Both the position numbers and the translations under genes were made by a program. From positions 1 to 64,000 of the forward strand of contig NZ_JADPKY010000143.1 of the NCBI RefSeq assembly GCF_023074185.1: a stretch of 64,000 bases of DNA, given 5' to 3'. Positions 17,435 to 26,038 of this stretch are shown in pieces. The stretch's first letter is position 1. Every line of letters starts with the position of its first letter. This DNA is from Bradyrhizobium sp. 132 (GTDB lineage: Bacteria; Pseudomonadota; Alphaproteobacteria; Rhizobiales; Xanthobacteraceae). The notes under the pieces are model-generated. The model saw only the letters and a program-made list of their open reading frames with translations, made no database searches and was not told where the DNA came from.

Positions 17435-18178
17435 ATGACCACTTCAGCCAACTCGTCTTCCCGTGTCGCCCGTGGCGGCAAGGCCATCTACGGCGCGCCG
17501 CTCGGCATCTTGATGCTGGAGGCGCGCTTTCCTCGCATTCCCGGCGACATGGGCAACGGCACGACCTGGCCTTTCCCCGTGCTCTATCGCGTGGTGAGTG
17601 GCGCTTCGCCGGAGAAGGTGGTGCTGAAGGGCGCGGCCGGCCTGCTGCCTGCTTTCATCGATGCGGCGAAGGATCTGGTGCGGCTCGGGGCCGAAGCCAT
17701 CACCACCAATTGCGGCTTCCTCTCGCTGTTCCAGAAGGAGATCGCAACCGCGGCCGGCGTTCCCGTCGCGACCTCGTCACTGATGCAGGTGCCGTGGGTG
17801 CAGGCGACCTTGCCGCCGGGCAAGCGCGTCGGTCTCGTCACGGTCTCCGGCTCGACCTTGACGCCCGCCCATCTCGAAGGCGCCGGCGCGCCGCTCGACA
17901 CGCCGCTGGTGGGGACCGAGCACGGCAAGGAATTCTTCCGCGTTCTGATCAAGGCCGAGAAGGACGACATGGACATCGCGCAGGCCGAGCGTGACGTGGT
18001 CGAGGCCGGCAAGGAGCTGGTCGCCAGGAATCCTGATGTCGGCGCGATCGTGCTGGAATGCACCAACATGCCGCCTTATGCGGCGGCGCTTCAGGCCGAA
18101 GTCGGATTGCCCGTCTATGATATCTATTCCATGATTACGTGGTTTCATGCCGGACTGCGGCCGCGTCGGTTTGGTTAG
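17435..18178 (+). CDS. Aspartate/glutamate racemase superfamily protein
   Basis: The 247-residue protein shows the two catalytic cysteines of the cofactor-independent racemases: Cys93 in ITTNCGF and Cys209 in LECTNMPPY. The two half-domains carry AIYGAPLGILMLEA and GLVTVSGSTLTPAHL. Family members racemise Asp or Glu, isomerise maleate or act on hydantoins, so the exact reaction is open. The position after a DadA-like enzyme suggests it supplies the D-isomer for oxidation. Confidence 0.82.
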   Translation: MTTSANSSSRVARGGKAIYGAPLGILMLEARFPRIPGDMGNGTTWPFPVLYRVVSGASPEKVVLKGAAGLLPAFIDAAKDLVRLGAEAITTNCGFLSLFQKEIATAAGVPVATSSLMQVPWVQATLPPGKRVGLVTVSGSTLTPAHLEGAGAPLDTPLVGTEHGKEFFRVLIKAEKDDMDIAQAERDVVEAGKELVARNPDVGAIVLECTNMPPYAAALQAEVGLPVYDIYSMITWFHAGLRPRRFG

Positions 18179-18185
18179 AGGTCGA

Positions 18186-18226
18186 GAAGCTGGGAGAAGG
18201 TGGCGCGAAGCGCCGGATGAGGGGTA
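18186..18226. repeat. Short intergenic repeat with GGCGC hairpin
   Basis: The stretch contains GAGAAGGTGGCGCGAAGCGC followed by CGGATGAGGG, a sequence type scattered between genes of Bradyrhizobium-like genomes. GGCGC GAA GCGCC (18202-18214) is a tight hairpin. It follows the racemase stop by a few bases and may terminate or stabilise that message. The rest of the gap up to 18386 shows nothing clear. Confidence 0.55.
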
Positions 18227-18386
18227 CCTCTCGTTGGGGGAGAGGGCTGGAAGGCCCATCGCGCTTCTGGCCTCGAGTGGAGAGAGCAAGCCAGCTATAC
18301 AATCCCTCGATATCTGGTCATACTAGACGGTCAGCGCTTTCGTGTCGGAACATCGTTAGTGTGCCTCGCATTCACGGAGACACACG

Positions 18387-18929
18387 GTGCATAATCCTCA
18401 TCCCACTTCCGAAGCGCACGCCGGTGGCGACTGGCCATCCGAACTCTACCGCATCCTGAAAGCCGCCGACGTGCGGCAGATGTCGTACGTCCCCGATGCC
18501 GGCCACAGCCAGCTCATCCGCCTGTTCTCAGCCGACCGCGACGTCACCACCAACGTGCTGACGACGGAGGAAGAGGGCATCGCCATTGCCGCGGGCGCCT
18601 GGCTCGGCGGGCAGCGCAGCGTGCTGCTGATGCAGTCGAGCGGGGTCGGCAACTGCATCAACATGCTGTCGCTGTCGGCGATCGGACGATTTCCACTGCT
18701 GATGCTGGTGACGATGCGCGGCGAGTGGGCCGAGTTCAATCCCTGGCAGGTGCCGATGAGCCGGGCGACGCAGCCCTCGTTGGAAGCAATCGGCCTGAAG
18801 GTGATGCGCGCGGAGACGCCGGACGATCTGGTCGAGACGGTCGAATCGGCCGCAGCGCTCGCCTACCAATCCGATCAGCAGGTCGCAGTCCTGATCGGAC
18901 AGCGCCTGATCGGCAAGAAGAAGTGGTGA
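18387..18929 (+). CDS. TPP-binding decarboxylase subunit, sulfopyruvate/phosphonopyruvate decarboxylase alpha-like
   Basis: The 180-residue product corresponds to the Pyr half of a TPP enzyme. TTEEEGIAIAAGAWLGGQ carries the activating glutamate, and SSGVGNCINMLS is the next conserved block. The PP half is in the next gene, the arrangement of ComD/ComE sulfopyruvate decarboxylase. Phosphonopyruvate decarboxylase is the same family as one chain. GTG start with GGAG 7 bases upstream. The stop overlaps the next start (TGATG), indicating coupling and a stoichiometric complex. Confidence 0.8.
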   Translation: MHNPHPTSEAHAGGDWPSELYRILKAADVRQMSYVPDAGHSQLIRLFSADRDVTTNVLTTEEEGIAIAAGAWLGGQRSVLLMQSSGVGNCINMLSLSAIGRFPLLMLVTMRGEWAEFNPWQVPMSRATQPSLEAIGLKVMRAETPDDLVETVESAAALAYQSDQQVAVLIGQRLIGKKKW

Positions 18930-19519
18930 TGCCAATGCAAGCTCAACTCGACCGCCGCGCCGCCGTGGCCGCACTCCTGAAGAATCGCAAAGACACGCTG
19001 GTCGTCTCCGGCCTGGGCTCGCCGACCTACGACCTTCATTCGGTCGGCGACCACAACGGCAATTTTTATCTCTGGGGCGCCATGGGCGGCGCCGCGCTGA
19101 TCGGGCTTGGCCTCGCTCAGGCCCAGCCGGAAAAGCGCGTGCTGGCCCTCACTGGTGATGGCGAGCAGCTCATGGGCCTCGGCGGTCTCGCCACCATCGG
19201 CGTTGCGCGCCCGCGCAATCTCGACATCGCCGTGATCGACAACCAGCATTTTGGCGAGACCGGAATGCAGGCAAGCCACACCGGGCGCGGGGTCGATCTC
19301 ACCGCCATCGCCACGGCCTGCGGCTTTGTTGCGACCGGGACGGTGCGGACGCTCGAGGAAGTGGAGCGCCTCACGCGGCAGATCGCCGAGCCGGCTGATG
19401 GCCCGCGGCTTTTTGTCATCAAGGTTCTGGCCGAAAATCCGCCACGATCGCTGCCCTCGCGCGATGCCGTCTTTATCAAGAACCGGTTCCGTGCTCATCT
19501 GGGTTTCGCGGCTGCGTAA
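18929..19519 (+). CDS. TPP-binding decarboxylase subunit, sulfopyruvate decarboxylase beta-like
   Basis: The 196-residue protein is the PP half: GAMGGAALIGLGLA, then the TPP-magnesium motif LTGDGEQLMGLGGL ending in DNQHFGETGMQ. Together with the preceding subunit it should form a decarboxylase of a 2-oxo acid with a negatively charged C3 group (sulfopyruvate, phosphonopyruvate) or a related substrate. A second ATG at 18935 is possible. The following SDR could reduce or oxidise the resulting aldehyde. Confidence 0.8.
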   Translation: MPMQAQLDRRAAVAALLKNRKDTLVVSGLGSPTYDLHSVGDHNGNFYLWGAMGGAALIGLGLAQAQPEKRVLALTGDGEQLMGLGGLATIGVARPRNLDIAVIDNQHFGETGMQASHTGRGVDLTAIATACGFVATGTVRTLEEVERLTRQIAEPADGPRLFVIKVLAENPPRSLPSRDAVFIKNRFRAHLGFAAA

Positions 19520-19573
19520 GCCGGGTCTCACCCGGCAACAGCTTGCCTCAAGCAGCTCTTCTGGAGTGGGACC

Positions 19574-20347
19574 ATGAAACTAACCGGCAAGGTCGCCGCC
19601 ATCACCGGCGCGGCGCGCGGCATCGGCAAGGCTTGCGCGAAACGATTCCTGGACGACGGCGTCAAAGTCGTCATCTCGGATGTCGATGCCGACGGCCTTG
19701 CCGCGACGGCTGCTGAACTGGGGCGGCCCCACGCCTTGCGCACCATCGTCGGCAATGTTGCCAGGCGCGCTGACGTCGACCAGCTCGTGGCTACCGCCGT
19801 GGAGGAGTTCGGCCGGCTCGACATCATGGTCAACAACGCCGGCGTTGCCCGCAACCAGGACATTCTGGAGATCTCCGAACAGGATTTCGATGACGTCATC
19901 GCCATCAACTTGAAGGGTGCGTTCTTCGGGGTGCAGGCGGCGGCCAAGCAGATGATCGCGCAAGGCGGCGGCGGGGTGATCATCAACATGTCTTCGGTCA
20001 ACGCGCTGCTGGCGATCCCGACGCTCGCGACCTACGCCATCTCCAAGGGCGGCATGAAGCAGCTAACGAGTGTCGCCGCCGTCGCGCTTGCCCCGCACAA
20101 CATCCGCGTCGTCGCGGTCGGACCGGGTACGATTCTGACCGACATGGTGGCGTCCGCCATCTACACATCCGAAGATGCCCGCAAGACCGTGCTGTCGCGC
20201 ACGCCGGCGGGCCGCGGCGGCGAGCCGGGCGAGGTGGCTTCCGTCGTGGCGTTCCTGGCGAGCGACGATGCGTCCTACATCACTGGGCAGACCATCTACC
20301 CAGACGGCGGCCGGCTGATCCTGAACTATACGGTGCCGGTGAAGTAG
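19574..20347 (+). CDS. SDR-family oxidoreductase
   Basis: A 257-residue classical short-chain dehydrogenase. The cofactor loop is TGAARGIGKA (11-20), NNAG at 87-90, catalytic Ser140/141 in INMSS and YxxxK as Tyr154-Lys158. Asp36 after the second strand favours NAD over NADP. It lies 54 bases after the decarboxylase beta subunit in the same direction and ends one base before the convergent IclR gene. A role on the aldehyde made by the decarboxylase is inferred only from position. Confidence 0.88.
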   Translation: MKLTGKVAAITGAARGIGKACAKRFLDDGVKVVISDVDADGLAATAAELGRPHALRTIVGNVARRADVDQLVATAVEEFGRLDIMVNNAGVARNQDILEISEQDFDDVIAINLKGAFFGVQAAAKQMIAQGGGGVIINMSSVNALLAIPTLATYAISKGGMKQLTSVAAVALAPHNIRVVAVGPGTILTDMVASAIYTSEDARKTVLSRTPAGRGGEPGEVASVVAFLASDDASYITGQTIYPDGGRLILNYTVPVK

Positions 20348-20348
20348 A

Positions 20349-21143
20349 TCACTCCGCCGCAACCGTCATCCCGTGGCCCAGCCGTTTCGAAATGCTGCCG
20401 GCACAGTCGCGCAAGGCATGGGCGGTCGGGCTGTCCCAGCGCGCATCAAAAGTGCCTTCCGGTCCCATTGCAGTGATGACCAGGACGACATGGCCGGAAT
20501 GGTCGAACACCGGCGCCGAGAATGCGTTGACGCCGGGCAGGGGATCGCCGAGCGCGCGGGCGAGACCGTGCTTGCGGACCTCTGTGAGCATCTCGGTGAT
20601 CTTCGCGCCTTTTACCGCGCGCTTCGGATTATATCCGACGCCGTGGCGATCGAGGCCGCTTTCGAGTGCGGCGTTGATTGTCTTCTCCGGCAGGAAGGCC
20701 GCAAAGGCCCGCCCTGTAGCGGTCTCCAGCAGCGCCATGACCGAGCCGGCCCGCATCACGATGTGCACGGGCTGGCCAGGCTCTTCGAGCTGCACCACGG
20801 TCGGGCCGTGCGTGCCCCAGACCGCCAGCGAGACCGCGTGCCCAATGTGACTTGCGAGCGCCGCGATCTTCGGCCTCGCGATGCGTACGCCGGACAGGCG
20901 GCGCAGGCTGATCAGGCCGAGTTCCAGCGCCAGTGCGCCGATCTCGTAGCGGCCAGTGGTCTCGTCCTGCTCGATCAGCCCGATGCGGGAGAAGCTGGCC
21001 AGATAAGGATGCGCCTTGGCCGGCGTCATACCGGCCTCGCGCGCGAGATCGCGCAGCATCATCGGCTCACCGCATCTCGCCAGCGCGCGGAGCAATTCTC
21101 CGCCGACCTCGATCGACTGGATGCCGCGGCTTTCTCTCTTCAT
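20349..21143 (-). CDS. IclR-family transcriptional regulator
   Basis: From ATG 21143 (AGGAGG just upstream) the 264-residue protein has an N-terminal winged helix with GGELLRALARCGEPMMLRDLAREAGMTPAKAHPYLASF and a C-terminal effector domain including HIGHAVSLAVWGTHGPTVV and LETATGRAFAAF. It is the last gene of an operon with the FAD dehydrogenase and the ABC binding protein, 19 bases after the dehydrogenase stop. It probably controls that operon and perhaps the facing decarboxylase/SDR genes. Confidence 0.88.
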   Translation of the reverse strand: MKRESRGIQSIEVGGELLRALARCGEPMMLRDLAREAGMTPAKAHPYLASFSRIGLIEQDETTGRYEIGALALELGLISLRRLSGVRIARPKIAALASHIGHAVSLAVWGTHGPTVVQLEEPGQPVHIVMRAGSVMALLETATGRAFAAFLPEKTINAALESGLDRHGVGYNPKRAVKGAKITEMLTEVRKHGLARALGDPLPGVNAFSAPVFDHSGHVVLVITAMGPEGTFDARWDSPTAHALRDCAGSISKRLGHGMTVAAE

Positions 21144-21162
21144 GCGCCTCCTGGCGTGTGGC

Positions 21163-22896
21163 TTACGCCGCGTCGCGCTTGGTAGCGCGGTCGGCGAGAT
21201 GACGGCCGGCAATGTAGCCGAAGGTCAGCGCCGGCCCAAGCGTAATGCCGGCACCGGGATAATTGCCGCCCATGATGCTCGCCATGTCGTTGCCGGCGGC
21301 ATAGAGCCCGGGAATCACCCGTCCCTCCGCATCGAGCGCTCGCGCGTTCTCGTCAGTGACGATGCCGGCATAGGTGCCGAGATCGCCGACCACCATCTTG
21401 ATCGCGTAGAACGGGCCGTTCTCGATCGGCGCGACGCAGGGGTTGGGGCCGTGCAGCGCATCGCCCTGGTAGCGGTTATAGGCCTTTGATCCCTTGCCGA
21501 AGGCCGCGTCATGACCTAGTGGTGCGGTCGCATTGAACTGCTTGACGGTCTCGGTGAACGCGGTGGCATCAATACCCGCTTTTGCCGCAAGCGCCTCCAG
21601 CGTCTCGCTGCGCAAGAGATAACCCGTGTTGAGGTGATGACCTGTTGGCATCGGGAACGGCGGCACGCAGCCGAGGCCGTATTTGCGCAGGGTCGGGTGA
21701 TCGCAGACGAGGTACGCCGCGATCTCCTCGCCGGGCTTCGCCGCCTTGACCATGGCCTGGACGAAGTCGTGATAGGAATTGCCCTCGTTGGCAAAGCGCT
21801 TGCCGTCGCGCATCACCGCGATCACGCCGGGTTTTGCGCGGTCGATGAAATGCGGCATCACGCCGTTTGAACCGTCCTTGCGCTTGGTGACCGAGACCGG
21901 GACCCAGGCTGCCGCGTTCGGCAGGCGGTCCTCGACACGCCCGCCGGCGCTTTCCGCAAGGCGCAGGCCGTCGCCGGTGTTGCCGGTCGGTCCCGGCGAA
22001 AAATGCTCGTTGCCGGTCGGCGCGTGCGGGAACATCTTCTTGCGCCGTTCCACATCGTGCGGGAAACCGCCGCAGGCGAGTACGACGCCTTGTCTGGCAC
22101 GAATGCGGACATCGCGTCCCTCGCGGGTGACAATGGCGCCGATGACAGTGCCGTTCTCGACCGTCAGCTCACGCACCGGCGAGGACAGCCACATCGGAAT
22201 CTTCAGGTCTTGCGCGGATTTTGCCAGGCGCCCGGCGAGCGCATTGCCGTTGGTCAGGGTCATGCCGCGGCCGTAGCGCAGCACGTCCATCAAATGGCGC
22301 GACAGGCGCTTTGCGACATAGACGGCCGAGGTCAGCGACTTCGTCGCGCGCATGAAATGGACGATGTCCTTGCCGGATCCGAGCATCATGCCGAATACGG
22401 TCAGCTCCGGCAGGGGCATGCCGAGGGTCTTGATCTGGTCGCCGAGCTCGCGGCCGTCGAACGGGCGCGCCACCATCGAACGGCCACCCTGGGTGCCTCC
22501 GGGCGCCTCGGCGTGGTAGTCCGGGAACACCAGCGGCATGTCGAAACGGAGCGCGGTCTTGCTGGTGAAGAAATCGACCGCCTCGGGACCGGCGCTCAGG
22601 AATGCATCGACGCGCGCGGCGTCATAATTGTTGCCGGCTTCGTGCCGCAGATAGGTGCGGGCCTGCTCCGGCGTCTCCTCGATGCCGTAAGCCTTCGCCA
22701 GCGACGTGCCGGGAATCCACAACCAACCGCCGGAGCGGGCGGTAGTGCCGCCGAAGCGTGGCTCCTTCTCGACGATCAGGACGTCGAGGCCGCGATAGCG
22801 CGCGGTGATCGCGGCCGACATCCCGGAGGCGCCAGATCCGGCCACGAGCACATCGCACTCGTAAGTCTCAATTGCGTTGCGCTCGTTGCCGGTCAT
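21163..22896 (-). CDS. FAD-binding dehydrogenase, 3-ketosteroid-delta-dehydrogenase/fumarate-reductase-flavoprotein family
   Basis: The 577-residue protein begins with the FAD loop DVLVAGSGASGMSAAITARY, followed by GGTTARSGGWLWIPG. The middle cap domain and the C-terminal GNDMASIMGGNYPGAGITLGPALTFGYIAGRHLA agree with KstD-type and FrdA-like flavoproteins, in which the last block closes the FAD site. There is no twin-arginine signal, so it is cytoplasmic. It is 7 bases downstream of an ABC-type binding-protein gene, which implies an imported ring or enoyl compound as substrate. The steroid assignment is not secure. Confidence 0.85.
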   Translation of the reverse strand: MTGNERNAIETYECDVLVAGSGASGMSAAITARYRGLDVLIVEKEPRFGGTTARSGGWLWIPGTSLAKAYGIEETPEQARTYLRHEAGNNYDAARVDAFLSAGPEAVDFFTSKTALRFDMPLVFPDYHAEAPGGTQGGRSMVARPFDGRELGDQIKTLGMPLPELTVFGMMLGSGKDIVHFMRATKSLTSAVYVAKRLSRHLMDVLRYGRGMTLTNGNALAGRLAKSAQDLKIPMWLSSPVRELTVENGTVIGAIVTREGRDVRIRARQGVVLACGGFPHDVERRKKMFPHAPTGNEHFSPGPTGNTGDGLRLAESAGGRVEDRLPNAAAWVPVSVTKRKDGSNGVMPHFIDRAKPGVIAVMRDGKRFANEGNSYHDFVQAMVKAAKPGEEIAAYLVCDHPTLRKYGLGCVPPFPMPTGHHLNTGYLLRSETLEALAAKAGIDATAFTETVKQFNATAPLGHDAAFGKGSKAYNRYQGDALHGPNPCVAPIENGPFYAIKMVVGDLGTYAGIVTDENARALDAEGRVIPGLYAAGNDMASIMGGNYPGAGITLGPALTFGYIAGRHLADRATKRDAA

Positions 22897-22903
22897 GCGG
22901 GCC

Positions 22904-24124
22904 TCACTTCTTGAGCAGCGGACATTTGGACTCGGAGACCGGGCGGAAGGCGTCCTCGCCCTTTACCGTCTTGATGATCTCCAGGTAATCCCACGGTTCC
23001 TTGGACTGCTCGGGCGATTTTACCTTGGCAAGATACATGTCGCGAATGACGCGGCCGTCCTCGCGCAAGCGTCCGCCATGAACGAATGTATCCTCGATTG
23101 GCAGTTCGCGCATCTTGGCCATCGCCTTTGCGGGGTCATCGGTGCCGGCAGCCTTGATGGCCTTGAGATAATGCAACACCGAGCCATAGACGCCGGTCTG
23201 GATCATGGTCGGCATCACCTTGGTGCGCTCGTAGAATTTCCGCGACCATGCGCGGGTCGCCTCGTCCATGTTCCAATACGACGCCGTGGTCATGTAGGTG
23301 CCCTGCGCGGATTTGAGGCCGATCGCATGCACGTCGGTGTCGAACATCAAGAGGCCGACCAGCTTCTGGCCGCCCTGGACCAGGCCGAACTCGCCGGACT
23401 GCTTGATGGCGTTGTCGGTGTCCTGGCCGGCATTGGCGAAGGCCACCACATCGGCCTTCGAGCTTTGCGCCTGCAGCGCGAAGGAGGAGAAGTCCGCCGT
23501 GTTGGTCGGGTGCTTCACGCCGCCCAAAACCTTGCCGCCCATCTCGTTGATGAAGCGCGTGGCGTCCTTCTCGAGCTGTTGGCCAAAGGCGTAGTCCGCG
23601 GTGATGAAGTACCAGGATTTTCCGCCTTCCTTGATCACCGCAGAGGCCGTCACCTTGGACAGCGCATAGGTGTCATAGGTGAAGTGCACGGTGTTCGGGC
23701 TGCACAGCTCGTCGGTCAGCGAGCTCGCGCCGGGGCCGGAGAGCAGCGCGATCTTGTTGCGCTCGCGCACCATGTTGTGCACGGCGATCGCGATGCCGGA
23801 ATTGGGGATGTCGACGACGGCATCGACCTTGCCGTTGTCGAACCAACCGCGCACGATCTGCACGCCGACGTCGGTCTTCATCTGATGGTCGGCGCTGATG
23901 ATCTCGATCGGCTTGCCGAGCACGGTGGGCCCGAATTCCTCCACCGCCATCTTCGCGGCTTCGACCGAGCCAGGCCCGCTGTTGTCGCGGCCCCAGCTCG
24001 ATAGATCCGTGAGCACGCCGATCCGCACCGCGTCGTCGGAGACTTGCGCGGTCGCGACGGTGGTCATGGCAGCCGAAGACATGGCCGCGAGCATGGCGCA
24101 GGCCAAAAACCCTCTCATCGTCAT
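22904..24124 (-). CDS. ABC transporter substrate-binding protein, branched-chain amino acid type (LivJ-like)
   Basis: The 406-residue lipid-free periplasmic protein has a signal peptide (MTMRGFLACAMLAAMSSAAM), then RIGVLTDLSSWGRDNSGPGSVEAAKMAVEEF, the start of the Peripla_BP_6 fold. Members bind amino acids, aromatic acids or amides. No permease or ATPase genes are adjacent, so it must work with subunits encoded elsewhere. ATG 24124 follows GAGAGGGA; 24118 is an alternative. It heads the operon with the flavoprotein and IclR genes. Confidence 0.88.
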   Translation of the reverse strand: MTMRGFLACAMLAAMSSAAMTTVATAQVSDDAVRIGVLTDLSSWGRDNSGPGSVEAAKMAVEEFGPTVLGKPIEIISADHQMKTDVGVQIVRGWFDNGKVDAVVDIPNSGIAIAVHNMVRERNKIALLSGPGASSLTDELCSPNTVHFTYDTYALSKVTASAVIKEGGKSWYFITADYAFGQQLEKDATRFINEMGGKVLGGVKHPTNTADFSSFALQAQSSKADVVAFANAGQDTDNAIKQSGEFGLVQGGQKLVGLLMFDTDVHAIGLKSAQGTYMTTASYWNMDEATRAWSRKFYERTKVMPTMIQTGVYGSVLHYLKAIKAAGTDDPAKAMAKMRELPIEDTFVHGGRLREDGRVIRDMYLAKVKSPEQSKEPWDYLEIIKTVKGEDAFRPVSESKCPLLKK

Positions 24125-24180
24125 TCCCTCTCTTTTATGGGCCGCTTGGCGCGGCTGGTTGTTCTGGGAGCTAATTAGAT

Positions 24181-24208
24181 AATGACGAACGAATTTGTCA
24201 ATGACGAA
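24181..24208 (-). promoter_or_regulatory. Direct repeat and -35-like element upstream of the binding-protein operon
   Basis: AATGACGAA occurs at 24181-24189 and again at 24200-24208, a 19-base period or about two helical turns. On the transcribed (minus) strand TTGACA lies at 24201-24196, followed by AT-rich sequence toward the gene. The repeat overlaps the promoter and is a candidate site for the IclR protein of the same operon. Confidence 0.45.
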
Positions 24209-24230
24209 TAGCGGTCTTGGGTGGATTCCG

Positions 24231-25775
24231 CTATCCCGCGGACGGCGCCGCCAAAGTGAGCGCGCAACTGCTCCCACGACCGTCATTGCGAGCGGAGCGG
24301 TAACTGCCCAGGTCCGTTTGCTCGGTTAGGCGACGCTGAGTTTGTGGATGAGTTGTGTGGGGCATCGGGACAACGAGCATGTTCCATCCGCGCTTTCGAG
24401 CGGTACCGATCAGGGTGCGAAGCGTGGCGAAATTGTCTGCGCCTTGTGAGGTGCGGAAGCCGGCAGAGATCTTCTGCCGCAATTTCATCATCCGAGCATC
24501 GCGCTCGGCCTCGTTGTTGGTAAACGGCACCGCCGAGTTGTGCAGGAACAGCAGCACCGCCGCTTTATGTAACTTGAGGCGCAACAGGAGATTATGGCCC
24601 GTGCGCCGTCTGATCCGCCCGCGCTTGATGTCGCGAGGCAGCGCGGGTAGCGCCTCGTGCCAGGCGATACCGGCGCGGATAATGCGGTCATAAAGTCGCT
24701 CGGCGGCGCGGATTCTGTTGGGACGCAGCGCGCCTGTCTGGTCGGTTGGATGCTCTGACGCCAGATTGACCTCGTGGCACAGGCAGCGGAGCAACCCGCG
24801 CATGCGCCGGGCCCAGGCCTCGCCATCGATGTCCACCAGCGCCGTCAACTCGCGCAGGTGATGCGCATTGCACAGCGCATGCGTGACACCGGACATCTGA
24901 AAATAGGATGTCCAATGGTCGTGCACAACGATATGCGCCGCTTGCGTCAGCACCTCGCCGCGCCTGGGTGAGACGCGATAATGCACCAGCCCATTGATCC
25001 CGGCGGTGCCCGCGACATGCAGCCATTGCGGCGTGGCGCCCACCCAAAACCCGGTCTCATCCAAATGCTTGACCGGTGCCCGGCGGATTTGCTCGCAGAC
25101 TGCCGCAGCGAAATCCTGCGTCCGGCTGGCAGCCCGGGCGATCATTTGTCCGATCGTGCCGGCCGAGATGGTCACGCCAAACAGATCGGAGAGGATTTGC
25201 CCGAGCCGATCTTCAGGCAGAAACTGTCCCGCCGACAGATAGGTCACCACAGCGGCCAACCGGACGCCATATTGCGCCGGCGCCCTTACCTCGGGTGGAA
25301 ACGATCCTGTCGTGACCGCGCCACAGCCGCTGCATTTGCAACGATAAAGCTGATGCTCCGTGACGAGCAGCGGCGCCGGCGCCGGCAGATCGAACACCTG
25401 ACGGCTGCCGACAAGTTCCAGCAGTTCACCCTCCAGCGCCATTCGGCAGCGCCCGCATCTAACAGGGCAATGCATGATCGTATGATCGACCCGTTCGGAC
25501 CGCTTCAAGTGTTTGCCTGCATGGCCGGGCTGGCCGCCGGGCTTCTTCAACCCTCGCTCACGCAGGCTCTGTGTCCGGCGAGAAGCCTGGCCCGGTCCAT
25601 CGCTCGAAGGCGGCTTGCTGCTATTGGAGCTATCCAGACCAAGCCGACGCTCCAGATCGGCCACACGCACCGTCAGCAATGCGTTCTGCTGCTCCAACAT
25701 CAGGTTGCGCTCCTGCAACTCCCCAATCAGGGCCAGCAGGGCATCCACAGACAATGAGGAATTTGGCGGCGTCAC
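24231..25775 (-). CDS. IS66-family transposase (TnpC-like), reading through the element end
   Basis: The 514-codon frame has an N-terminal coiled-coil-like segment (LIGELQERNLMLEQQNALL), a Ser-rich linker, a Cys-rich zinc-binding stretch (CPVRCGRC and YRCKCSGCG) and the DDE core with HLDETGF, VHDHWTSYF and the glutamate region NNEAERDARMMKLRQK. It is the only gene of the element, as in the single-ORF ISBst12-type branch. The frame has no stop before the inverted repeat at 24300-24313; it continues through the repeat and 66 bases of host DNA to TAG at 24231. The chromosome therefore supplies the last residues of the protein. Confidence 0.9.
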   Translation of the reverse strand: MTPPNSSLSVDALLALIGELQERNLMLEQQNALLTVRVADLERRLGLDSSNSSKPPSSDGPGQASRRTQSLRERGLKKPGGQPGHAGKHLKRSERVDHTIMHCPVRCGRCRMALEGELLELVGSRQVFDLPAPAPLLVTEHQLYRCKCSGCGAVTTGSFPPEVRAPAQYGVRLAAVVTYLSAGQFLPEDRLGQILSDLFGVTISAGTIGQMIARAASRTQDFAAAVCEQIRRAPVKHLDETGFWVGATPQWLHVAGTAGINGLVHYRVSPRRGEVLTQAAHIVVHDHWTSYFQMSGVTHALCNAHHLRELTALVDIDGEAWARRMRGLLRCLCHEVNLASEHPTDQTGALRPNRIRAAERLYDRIIRAGIAWHEALPALPRDIKRGRIRRRTGHNLLLRLKLHKAAVLLFLHNSAVPFTNNEAERDARMMKLRQKISAGFRTSQGADNFATLRTLIGTARKRGWNMLVVPMPHTTHPQTQRRLTEQTDLGSYRSARNDGRGSSCALTLAAPSAG

Positions 25776-25916
25776 CCATACCTTGACTCACAAACACATG
25801 TGGTCAGTCAAGAGAATACAAACGGCCACCTGGGCTGTTACGCGGAGCGAAGCAATCCAGAATCCTTCCGCGGGGCACTCTGCATTGCTTCGTCGCAAGG
25901 GCTCCTCGCAATGACG
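24281..25916. repeat. Palindromic intergenic repeat interrupted by the IS66 element
   Basis: CGTCATTGCGAGCGGAGCG (24281-24299) continues, after the insertion and duplicated GCGGAGCG, as AAGCAATCCAGAATC from 25850 and closes with GCATTGCTTCGTCGC and CTCCTCGCAATGACG (to 25916). Rejoined, this is the same imperfect palindrome family as the intact copy between kdpB and kdpC (52074-52159). Only the parts outside 24300-25841 belong to the repeat. Confidence 0.8.
24300..25841 (-). mobile_element. Complete IS66-family insertion sequence with 8-bp target duplication
   Basis: The left end GTAACTGCCCAGGT (24300-24313) matches the right end ACCTGGGCTGTTAC (25828-25841) as an inverted repeat with one mismatch; similarity extends further (CCGTTTG) with a 2-base offset. 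Ends beginning GTAA are typical of IS66. Both sides are flanked by GCGGAGCG (24292-24299 and 25842-25849), an exact 8-bp duplication, the length expected for this family. The intact duplication points to recent transposition and no later rearrangement. Confidence 0.93.
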
Positions 25917-26038
25917 GGTGTTGAAGCAGCGACGCGCAAAATTTCGCACCGTAATCCCGGGCAAGCCAACACGCCCGCAGGTTGCAACCGCCATTATGAT
26001 TGGCCATGATGCCGCCCAGGAATTTTGGGGCGCATGGC

